DNA from: Metallyticus violacea
Taxonomy: Eukaryota > Arthropoda > Insecta > Mantodea > Metallyticidae
Reading direction: 5' to 3'
Assembly (NCBI GenBank): GCA_030762175.1
Contig: CM060843.1
Coordinates: 24,991,001-25,055,000 of the forward strand
Length of the DNA stretch: 64,000 nt
Shown: positions 52,862 through 63,039 of the stretch, one piece after another
Numbering within the stretch: the first letter of the stretch is position 1
How the letters are laid out: the number at the start of each line of letters is the position of its first letter
Made by a program: the position numbers and the translations under genes
The notes under the pieces: generated by a model
What the model saw: only the letters and a program-made list of their open reading frames with translations
What the model was told of the DNA's origin: nothing
Database searches by the model: none

Positions 52862-53871
52862 CTTTCATCCTAAATTTCCTGGATAATACAGAGCTGAGGA
52901 TCAGGTCAGACATATGAATACTGAATGCTGTAATTTCCCTCCATTTAAGGTTACTCTCATATCTAGAGACAACTGGATGGAAGGAACTATGCCAAAACAA
53001 GACAGTAATCAACTTATGTGATACACTGATGGATCTAACAAAGGGCTACAATCGAGTGCAGGAATATATAGCCGATTTCCAAGGACTAATATCAGTACAA
53101 ACCTTGGTAAGCATTGTACAGTTTTTCAGGCAGAGATTCATTCCATCCTGAAATGTGCCTATAGAGGACTGGAGAAGGATTATCAGAGGAAACAAATTTT
53201 CATCCCCTCAGATAGTCAAAGTGCACTAAAAGCTCTTTACTCTGATCGGGTGCAATCTAGACTGGTAAGGTAACGTCAAAATGCCTTGTTTTCCCTGGTT
53301 CCTGCAACAAGCTGGAACTGTGGTGGATTCTGGAGCATCAGGGCATTTGTGGGAATGAAATAGCAGATCATCTGGCAGAAAGGGGAGCTGATACACCCTT
53401 TTTTGGCCCTGAGCCCATGGTCAGAATCAGTACCTATCTCAGTCATAACATGGATTAGGGATAAGCATCAACTAAAGTGACAAACCTACCCTGGACAGAT
53501 TCAAACCAGGAAATTCAACCTAGGTCCTAGCAAGAATCTCTCCAATTGGATAGAGAGGAATGAGAAAAGTAATTGTACTCATTACTGAACATGGTCACTT
53601 CAGAAAACTAAGAAGAGTGGGTCTGTATAAAGATGAACCCACTTGCAAATTGTGCAAACAGGACAAGGAATCTGCCTTGCATATCCTGGAAAGAAAGAGA
53701 CTCTATAACCAGGAAAGATCTGGGAAAAGGTGTCAACATTGAAACCAAAATACTGCAACTTGTACAAGGAATGGATTTTGGTAAACAATGAAGGCACTCC
53801 TCATAAGCCTTAAGGCTGATGTGCTGGCAGACTTTTCAAAATTCCATCAAATTCCCCCAATATCAAATATA
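52862..53871 (+). pseudogene. LINE 3' piece with RNase H domain
   Basis: Inserted in PLE-B with an exact 8-bp duplication TTCTGAAT (52854-52861 and 53872-53879). In shifting frames: LCDTLMDLT, then the RNase H blocks YTDGSNKG (Asp), VFQAEIHSIL (Glu), IPSDSQSALKAL (Asp), then GNEIADHLAERGAD (Asp). A Cys-His finger PTCKLCKQDKESALHI follows after a WIERNEKS region. LINEs of the I/LOA/Jockey group carry such a tail. 5'-truncated, no poly(A), ends ATATCAAATAT. Confidence 0.85.
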
Positions 53872-55061
53872 TTCTGAATATGCCAAATTCCAATATATTA
53901 TCACCTTTTGTAATTTTTATATCAAGGAAGGGAAGAACCTTGTTGATTTCTATTTCCATTGTAAATTTAATGGTGCTGTCTTGTAGGTTGAGTAGTTTAG
54001 TTGTATCCATTTTTCATTTACTGTTGCAAAGACATCATCAAAATAAAAGTACCAACAACATTAATATATATTATATATATTGTGTGAAAGCCTCAACTAA
54101 TTTTGTTTCCAAGAAACTTGTGTACATATCTGCTAAGAACTGTGGCAGTAGATTTCCCATTATTAAACCCTTCTTTTGTGCATATATATTTCCTCTGAAC
54201 GTGAAGTAGGTTTGATCGATGCAAATTTTGGTGAGGTTCAGATATTGTTCTATTACTTCTCCAGGTAGGTTTATTGAGGTTAGCCATTTTTTACAATATT
54301 AGCTTTTCTTTGGGGATGCTTGGAAATGGAGAGATAACGTCATGAGAAACTAGCAAATCCCTGTTTTCCAGTTCCATATGTCTGATTTTTTCTATTAATT
54401 ATAATAAGTTTTTTTATGTTTTGGTTTTTGTATTTCTGTAAACTATTGAATGTTTTAAAAGGTAATTGGCTAAATTATATATGAGTGAATTTATTGTATT
54501 TACTATAGGTCTAATTTTATTACCAGGTTTATGTATTTTTGGTAGGCCATAGATTCTGGGTATGGTAAGGTTGTCTGGTATCATCATCTTTTTCTGTTCC
54601 TTGTTTAGAATGATTATGTTTTTAGTAGTTTGCTTACTGAACTAACATATTTTTGGGTAGGTTCATTTTTATTTTTTCATAATCCTGGCTATCTAGTAAA
54701 TAGGTTCTTTAGGGAACTGATGGTACCATATGATGCTATATTTCGCTGTGAAAATCCCCTTTATTTAAATTCATTCATTTATTTTTTTCATTTGAGTCAA
54801 GAACTATAGTGATTATATACATCAAAAGGCATTAGAAACCATAACAAAACAAGTCTAAACAGCAATTTAAGCTGAGTCACACAAGCATGGCAAGTTGTAC
54901 ACTTTTTAAGGTCAAATCTGCCCTCGGCATTAAATATATAAATGTGTTCATCCAATTGGCACTATCTTATATTTGTTAATAAATAGTTGCCACCAACTGG
55001 CAATGACTTACAGCACCCTTAAACTCAGTGTTTCAGAAACAATAAAAACCTATATAGAGTT

Positions 55062-55150
55062 AAGTAAAATTGTATTTACGAAGCTGTAGACAATGGAGTG
55101 GTAATATATCCTACATTAATGTGTTAACAACTTGAACACATTAATGTAGG
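55062..55150. mobile_element. 89-bp PLE-E mini-insertion with perfect hairpin
   Basis: Begins AAGTAAAATTGTATTTACGA, then the PLE-E terminus GACAATGGAGTGGTAATATA, then a 17-bp perfect hairpin (TCCTACATTAATGTGTT and its complement around AACAACTTG). Flanked by exact 14-bp ACCTATATAGAGTT (55048-55061 and 55151-55164). The shortest of the series. Confidence 0.85.
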
Positions 55151-55169
55151 ACCTATATAGAGTTTTCAT

Positions 55170-56120
55170 TTCACTGGTTCACCAATCAGATGCTTTGAAC
55201 ATCTTCTACGATGGTGATTATAATATTAATTAACTAGTCAATAAAGTTAAACTTTTTCATTTAAATGAGAAAGAAAAGGTGATTCTTATACACTTTTTCA
55301 TGTAGATTATAAATCTATTTTCAAAATCTTTTTATCATTTAGGGTTTTTGAATAATCATATTAAATATGATTAACTATAAATGTGCGGCTGTACTTTGCT
55401 TGAGTAGTTTTCTGGCTTACTTTGACTTCATTTTCCCTAATAATGTCTTTCCATCTCAGTAATACTCTGATGAAAACATTTTCCATGTTCATCGCTCAAT
55501 GCCCCATATTTGGAAAAAATAACCTAAATGAGAGTCCAGGAAGTTCTTTTTGAAATACATATTACATCCTATCACTTTGTAGTTTTAAATCAGATCACCG
55601 ACAAATTCTCTGTAATTTTTTGACCTGTGGTTTCCTAGAAAGTTGGCAAATACTTTTTTGAAAGATGACCACGCAGCCATTTCTTGAACATTTAATACAT
55701 TTCAAATTTAGTCTTTCTACAATTCCCTTATCTATGGGCCAATGAATATTCCTTCTTTTATTTTGGCATCACTGAGTTTGAAAATTTATTCCTCAAACAT
55801 TAAAGGGCACCCCTATTAGGATCCACCACTTTCACAAAGTTCTTAATCAAATCTTGTGTGATGTGCATGGAGGAAATGAATTTTTTTAGATCAGACAAAT
55901 GGCTGATGAATAACATTTCCTGTCTAGAGATGAATATGTAACCTTTTGCTTGGGTTTTGAACTTATTCTGACATATTTGTTACACAAAAGTAACAGTCTG
56001 TTGAATGACTTAGGTTCCTGCCATATCATCACAACTGCAAAAGACATGTGAGCACAACAAATTTCAGAGAACCACTTTCTGCTATGATCTATTTTGCAAT
56101 CAAAATAATATTCATAAGCT
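55170..56120. other. Unannotated sequence
   Basis: No recognised gene or repeat. 54760-55040 is similarly blank. Confidence 0.4.
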
Positions 56121-56129
56121 CTTGAGTAA

Positions 56130-56200
56130 TAATATAACAAATTACTATTGAGGATATCACTCAAATTTCACTAATTTTGTTCCACTTACTTGAGTAATAC
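56130..56200 (-). mobile_element. PLE family B 3' tip (about 70 bp)
   Basis: AACAAATTACTATTGAGGATATCACTCAAATTTCACTAATTTTGTTCCACTTACTTG matches the outer end of PLE-B copies (51780-51828). Nothing of the element remains beyond this; no duplication recognised. Confidence 0.6.
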
Positions 56201-56246
56201 TTTGCCTCTGTGCTTTTACATTTAGTTTACCAAACATAACAAATAA

Positions 56247-56253
<7 letters not shown>

Positions 56254-56299
<46 letters not shown>
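56254..56299. repeat. (AT)n microsatellite
   Basis: About 22 TA dinucleotides preceded by an A-run. Confidence 0.98.
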
Positions 56300-56303
<4 letters not shown>

Positions 56304-56444
56304 ACATAATTTTAAGGCATGTTTCACTTTTACAACACTTTTGATGATAGTTTTACAGCATTTATTCTAGAATTCAAGAAACATAGGCTGTGAATAATGA
56401 AAGAAACACAGGCTATGAAACTTCCCAATTCAACTGGAAAATAA

Positions 56445-57425
56445 TAGAAATTCTCACAGTACTGTAAGGAATAAAATTCATTGATGTGCTTAGGCTTTCA
56501 TAGCTGATTAATTCAATAAAATGAATATTCTGTGCTTGTTGGCCATGGTCTATCCATGAAAACATGGCATCTGACATTTCACTAGCTGTTCTGTTGGGCT
56601 TCATCAGAGGCTGTTCCTTGCTGATCCAGCCAGAGTATCTGAGGCTCTCCAACATTTGCCTTATATATTATAGCTTCCTCCCCTGTTGATCAAAGGTCCC
56701 TCAATGGTTACCCTCTATCCAATCTCTGAGGAGGGAGCATGGTCATGTATTGATGTTGTTCTAGTTGATGGTTTCAGTATAATTTTCTCTAAGACCTGTA
56801 TGTAGTTTTATGTGTTCTGGTAGATTATTTTTGTGTTTAAAGACATCAATGGCATCAGGATATAACCTAGTATGGATATATATATATTGTTTAACACTTG
56901 GACATCCTGGAAGTAGATGTCATGGTTCTGACCAAACGTAGCATCAAAGATCATAAAAGTTGTTATTGACAAGGAAAACAGATTAATTAGTTAAGCAGGG
57001 TTATGACCTCCTGATTCCAGGATGTACAATACAGTACAGTACATTTCCATACTATGAAGCCATTGAAATCTTTAAACACAAAAATAATTTTAACAGAAAG
57101 GAGGAATCTACCAGAAATATAAGATATCGGTCTTATCTTGGTGAAAACTAATTTGAAATCACAGACAAGAACAACATCAATATATGATCACTCTCCCTCC
57201 TCAGAGATTGGATAGAGGGCAACCAAGCAATAACCCTCCGAACAACACAGGATGGAGCTATAATATATAAGGATGTTGCAAAGCCTCAGATATTCTAGTT
57301 GGATTAGCAAGGAACAGTCTTCTGATAATGCCTGATCAAGCAATGAGCTAAACATTAGGTGAAATGTTTTCATCAGATAGACCATAGCCAATAAGCCTAG
57401 GGTCTTCATTATATTGAATAAAATT
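56445..57425. mobile_element. Head-to-head pair of PLE family I fragments
   Basis: 56445-56995 (minus) and 57000-57425 (plus) are inverted copies, 3' ends outward. Shared: TATCCAATCTCTGAGGAGGG and its complement, ATTTTTGTGTTTAAAGA, and an outer end TGAATAAAATTCAT/AATT. Read outward they give NHDIYFQDVQVL and LNTKI, as in the C-terminal region of GIY-YIG-bearing PLEs (AEH-x-I, then RYYPR-REAIEI-KHxNNFNRE). CTGATGAAGCCC (minus, near 56610) followed by GTGAAATGTC is a decayed hammerhead. Confidence 0.65.
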
Positions 57426-57532
57426 CATAATTGTGAATTCTGACTTTACCTTGATTGAAGTTATGTTAATTGTTAAAGTACTAAAATGAAAATATTTGAA
57501 ATATTTTCTTTTCTTTGTATTTAAGGACTGTT

Positions 57533-57831
57533 GCTGTAGATTTGTTTTATTTACGGATGCTCTTTAACATCTCAGGTCATCAGTGTGCCATTCAATTCAG
57601 GGCATGAAACGGCTGATAAATTTTCCTAAGAGGCCTCTTCTTTCAGGCTTGAGGTTCTTTTATATGCCCTAAATCTATTGACATGGGACCCATGGCTTTA
57701 CTTCTCTTCTGAGGAAGCCATACTTAGGCTTTTTACCGCCCAAAAAATCCACTGAACCTGACCAGGATTGAGCCCCTTGATCTTAGGTCTATGATGCAAG
57801 TATAGTTACAACTAGACCATCAGGACTGATG
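57533..57831 (-). repeat. tRNA-derived SINE, family B, copy 4
   Basis: Minus strand head has CCTGATGGTCTAGTTGTAACT (decayed A box) and CAAGGGGCTCAATCCTGG (decayed B box), then GGATTTTTTGGGCGG, TGGCTTCCTCAGAAG and TTACGGATGCTC-like tail complement. Exact 11-bp duplication TTAAGGACTGT (57522-57532 and 57832-57842). Confidence 0.9.
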
Positions 57832-57844
57832 TTAAGGACTGTGT

Positions 57845-60700
57845 AAACCAATAAACACTAAATATGCATTTTTTTGAAATTGCAAAAAATGATGGATGAT
57901 GAAAAATTTCTGACCTAAGTTTTTGGAATTAACAGATGAAAGTATGTATAAAGCAGAAATGTTACATTTAACAAAATTACTGTAGATCAGTGATTATTAT
58001 AATTGATAGCAAAATAAAGAAAAAATAAATGCCAGTAGTTCCAACTACAGAGCAGAATTTTCCTAAAAAGAGGCAAGGCCCTTTTGCAGTAATCTGTTAC
58101 AGCAAAATCAATATCTGATTACAAAGACCCTATTATAACAGAGAGTCTACAAGGATATGATTGCTTTCAAAAATTATAAATTGTGAATAATTTATTTTGA
58201 ATAACTAAACTGATTCTCTACATAACTGCATCATTCATCGAATTAAATATATTTGAAGGATAAGAGGGTCTCAATCAGTCATGCAGTATCACTTTGATTA
58301 TCACAACTATGGTTTTATTTTACCTTTTAAGTTCATACTTATTATACAATATGTACACTACTTTAAAATTTTTCAACAATAAAATCTAAGTTGGATGACA
58401 TCTTTTTGTTCTGTTCCTCATCTTTGCTCAGAGACTGTACACTTAACATTCTGATTTCAAAGTAACTTAAACTAGATATAATTTTCAGTGATATTCAATA
58501 ATCTGACTCACTATTTAACTTGTCTTTAAACAATTTTGTTTTATGCTGTATTCATTAGAAGCAAATTAGGGCAATATTAACAATACAAAACATCTGTTTT
58601 TCATTCACCATGGTATTACATTGGCACTTTATTTTAAACTTAATATTTTTAATTGCTTAGCACTGTACTATACCAGTCTGTTAGGCACATGTATATTTAA
58701 ATTAATGCTTTTTTGAAAAGAAAAGCACCAACTAACACCCCTGACTTATTTGATAATCTATTATAAGAAATAGAGTAATAAATAAATGTGAATAAAACCA
58801 TTAACAAGGTTATATGTTTGGCTCTCATATTCTTGAAACATTTGCATTTTAATTTTTAAACACTTATAGGTTTTGGTTGAATAAATAAATTCTACCTGTC
58901 ACGAAAATTCATAGTCATTCATTCATCCAAAGCAAAATATGAAATTATTTCATAATGCATTTCTGAACTTTTAATAGATATTGTAATATGCCTGTACTAA
59001 GCTATAGTTAAGAGGACAAGGTACTTATAATATATTTGTATTTTGAAACATCTAATGTAAAATATAGATACATCATGAATGTTGTCTCCTTAAACCAGAG
59101 TGAACACTCTGTATTTAATTTTAAATAAAACTTTTATTTTTAAATTATTAAGAGGCAAGTTTAACCCTACAGACACAGATAAATGACATAGGCCATGCCT
59201 TTTTTTTTTTTTTTTTTACATCAGACACTGTTCTTTTGTTTTGTTATTTTCATCTTAACTGGAAATGAAAGTCATCCATGATTTTATTGTAACAAAACGT
59301 CATTACATTTTTAAAAACATTTCTTAAGGTTATTATGAATGTTACAAAAGAACATTATAAATTTATTGTTGAAAGTTACCTTTGAACAGAAGGTTTGGTT
59401 GGGGCAGATATCATTACAGTATACTTTAGTGTGAATGAATTCCTAATGTCAACAATTTAGTATATTATTTTAATTTTCTAATTTGCACAATAATTGTCAT
59501 AAAGAGCAGTAAATAATTTAGTGATTATCTCAATTTAGTCCTATTCATAATAACTAAGTGGCTGATGTGGTTGGTAATGTATATTATGTTATATTTCAAT
59601 TAGTTTATTTAATACCTGTTTGAAATAATATGTCATGTCAGAAATTTAGATTGCTAATTTATATGCCTGATTTCAAATGGATTTTGTTAAAAATAGAAGA
59701 ATAAAAAGCTTGCTAAATTATATGAAACAAAAGAAAACCAATATAGAAATTATTTTTGTTTCATTATCAAATGAAAGGAATAGTTCGATTATTGGCTTTA
59801 GCTAGGCTTGGCAAACATACCTATGACATAATGTGTAACAAAAGATTCCATTTAAATTTGAATGTGGGATATGAAATAAGCTTTTACTTCCCTTCATAAT
59901 GTAAAAAATTAATGCTTTACTCTGAAAAATATTTCAAATTCTAATGAAAAGCTTACAATATTTTTTCTTAAATTCTTGAATCTATGTTTTAAATGTTATT
60001 GATGGAAAAGAAGAACTATTTTATTGGGCAGATATTTTGAAAATGATAATAGGTTTTCACATGTATAAAAGCTCTCAGCTAATTCAGATAATCATGTGAC
60101 AAGTGAATAGCAAGTTCTTTGAAAATATATATGTATATATATCTTAATGCTCATACTGAGTCTTTTTAAAATGTTAACACTATTGTTCATCTTGTAATAA
60201 AAGCTCAGCTTTCTTAAGCAATGTCATAGTTTACTTGAGGCCATTCTATCATAACACTTGCACTGAAACCTAGGAACATCATAAATACTTGATAACTAAA
60301 CTATCTCAACTAGAATGCATACTGGATGGAATCATGTTTAAGTTTGGCACTTCTCAATAATTAAAATTCCAGCAATTGGCAATAGATTAAAGCTCTCTGT
60401 TGCTTCCTTTATAAACTTTACTATTCATCTTTTAGAATCTCTGTATGTTTGTTCTGATGCAATGGTCTCAAGTAACTTTTAGCTTAGCTGAAAAGTTCTG
60501 TTGAAATAACAGAAAGAACATTTGGTACTTGCCTTTAACTAAGAATTTCTTAAAGTTGGCTTTTTTATGCCAATATATGCAAAATTATCATCATCATCAA
60601 TAGGATAATACTGCTATAACATAAACACTTACATTTTCATGCCTGGCGTCTTGAGAACAAAATTAAGAAATTTCTGGGTTTATAGGCCATTATCTAATGG
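57845..60700. other. AT-rich, repeat-poor stretch
   Basis: Nearly 2.9 kb without a recognised transposon or gene, with many short A and T runs and a poly-T at 59201-59218. Could be intergenic, or part of a long 3' UTR or intron of a gene outside the window. Confidence 0.4.
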
Positions 60701-60707
60701 ATTGCTT

Positions 60708-60831
60708 AAATTTATGCCTGGCATTTTCTAGTATGTGTCCAGACTTGGTTCTCCAGAACCTTAAGTCAGCAAATGGCTATATCTGGGGAACCAAGAGTGG
60801 ACATGTCCTGGAAAATGCCAGGCATAGATTT
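60708..60831. repeat. Inverted repeat, about 50-bp arms
   Basis: 60708-60757 (AAATTTATGCCTGGCATTTT, then TGGTTCTCCAGA) and 60782-60831 (TCTGGGGAACCAAGAGTGG, then AAAATGCCAGGCATAGATTT) are reverse complements with a 24-bp spacer. MITE-like or a snap-back insertion. No target duplication identified. Confidence 0.8.
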
Positions 60832-60839
60832 CAATAAAA

Positions 60840-62780
60840 CATCAGGATTGCTGCAATCCCTAGACCTGTAAGCCTGTAAGCCTGAAATTTTTTTCATTTT
60901 ACTGCTATAATAGTTATAACATTCCATTAATGCTGTTATTGGCAATACATATTTAAAAAACAAAAAAAAATCTGATCCATGTTTTAAAAAACTTGAATGT
61001 CCCAAATATGAGTTAAACCTGCTATCTCTCATACCAAAGCATTTGTTTGCAAACTGTTACTGTTCTTTGTAAACAAATTAACTAGAGAACAACATATCTT
61101 AGTTAACAACTATTATAAATGCACACAAAAGAAAGAAAAAATACACACTGCATACAAATGGCTAAAGGTTAGTGGCAATGCTTGACCAATGATATAACAT
61201 ATTACTTCTCCTTTCAGAACATCAATGAAAAAAAATTGTAATATATAACATTTATCTTTTAAGCATCCAATGGCCATAACATAATTTTCATCAAGCACGT
61301 CAACCAAGAGTTGCTTGAAAATCATGAGGAAATTCACAAATTCATATTCTTGAAACTTGAATGAAGTTCCAAAAGTCAAATTTTTACTTAAATCTATTTT
61401 TTGTTCTCAATGAAACAATTATAAATATTTAGCTGAAGAGAAAATCTAAATTAATATAACAACATATGTATTATAGCTGAATAATAGACTGCAAAACTGT
61501 ATCTTATGATTTAAGAATTATGGAAGGTAAAATGGCCAACACTTTTAAAGGGTTTTAAAAATTAAGTTTTTTGAATTCCATTCAGAGTTTTGCATTTATA
61601 AGAAAAAATGCACTGCTAGCAACATGAATAGTATGAAAATAACTGTTGCTATTATTTGCAATAGTGTTCAACATATAAGCTATAATAACAGCTTAGATCT
61701 TTACAAACAAATTATTCTTACTTTTATTTCAACCTATTTGCTGTTTGTTATAGGCATCTTGCTTGCTTACCTATGTGTTTATTACTACTGTGTTGAAGCT
61801 TTAGTTAATTATGTACATAAAACCCATTTCACATGTATTCCAGATACAGATTATTTCCCATCTCATATGCTTTGTGAAAGATGTTAAACATAAGTATCTG
61901 CTCTACTTTAGATATTGGTTTTCTCACTTAATGTTTGCTTCTGTCACAAGTTTCTGTTATTTATATGAATAATGGCATACCTAATTTTATTTTTATGTAT
62001 TTGTTTATGCAAGTATTTCATGATTTATGCCAAAAAATATATTTATTGGTTTTCTCCATTGTTTATTTCAGTTTGAACTCAAAAGAAATAAATTCTTACC
62101 AAGCTTATGCAATTTCTAAATGCAGGATCACTATTGAATAAGTTCCATTTTTTCACTAAAGTACCATATTTTCCTGAATATAAAATGAGTTTTTTTCAGG
62201 ATGTCATCTAAAATTTGCATATTATAAAAATAAAAGCTCAGTTGACCCACTTTTATTTAATTTACTGGGCCTGAAACTAAAGACAACAAGGTTAGAATTC
62301 CACAGCATTTGCTTGCAATACACTTGATATGAAAAATTACAACTGATGTACTAACTCACAGCCCTGATCACAGATACCTCTGATTCATAGCGGCACTTGT
62401 TTGTTAACACTTAGATGGCAGTGAGGATGACATTCTATGATAAGATGTGGAAGACACTATTGACAATAATGAAAGTGAAGAAGAGGAATGTGACAATTAG
62501 CATTGACAGTGAAATACAGCAATATAGCTTAACAGGTATCTTTATGCATACATCTGGAAATTTTCCATGTTAAATATGAGTTGCTAGACCTGTGCATGTA
62601 AACACTGCAAAAGATTTTTTATACTGGGATTCAAAATATATTGTGATTTTAGGTAAATATTTCAAAAAGTATATATAAAATATTTTATCTTGATTTGATC
62701 AGCATAAATACCTTAAAATATAAAATCATAAACAAGTCATTGAAAAATCAAGGATATTCAAGGTCATCCTATATTCAGGT
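60840..62780. other. AT-rich, repeat-poor stretch
   Basis: No recognised repeat. An 87-codon ORF at 61624-61887 has a hydrophobic stretch (TFISTYLLFVIGILLAYLC) but no identifiable family; likely chance in T-rich DNA. Confidence 0.4.
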
Positions 62781-62789
62781 AAATATGGT

Positions 62790-63030
62790 TGTAGATTTGG
62801 TTTATTTACAGACGCTCTTTAACATCTCGGATCATCAGCATCCCATTCAATTCAGGGCATGAAATGCCCAATGAATTTTGCTCAAAGGCCCCTTCTTTCA
62901 GGCTTCCGATTCTTTTATGTTCCATAAAACTATGACACAGGGCCCAAAAATCCATCAACCCTGGCCAGGAGTGAACTCACGATCTTGGGTCTACGAGGCA
63001 AGTATAGTTACCTCTAGACCACCAGGAATG
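62790..63030 (-). repeat. tRNA-derived SINE, family B, copy 5
   Basis: Minus strand head CCTGGTGGTCTAGAGGTAACT with CCAAGATCGTGAGTTCACTC as the B-box region, then CAGGGTTGATGGATTTTTGG. The 3' part reads GGGATGCTGATGATCCGAGA and GTAAATAAACC. About 60 bp of the body is missing. Flanks share only ATGGTT. Confidence 0.85.
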
Positions 63031-63039
63031 ATGGTTTAT

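Larger units (their letters stand above)
51770..54745 (-). mobile_element. PLE family B copy, carrying a LINE and a mini-insertion
   Basis: Minus strand from 54745: GLPKIHKPGNKIRPIV (RT block 2), MGNLLPQFLADMYTSFLE (motif B), YFDDVFATVNEKW (motif C, FDD), EINKVLPFLDIKITKGDN, then after the LINE the linker, KKFTFHSWAHQKFQRF, SGIYKIGCKDCNMKYIGKTK and the family-B 3' end. It covers almost the whole coding region (about 1.9 kb net) but is broken throughout. Inserted: LINE piece 52862-53871 and a 160-bp element 51975-52134. Poly-T at 52261-52283. Confidence 0.9.

Noticed and set aside
61624..61887. Small membrane protein gene
   Set aside because: Hydrophobic run in T-rich DNA, no homology recognised, no splice or start context; likely chance.
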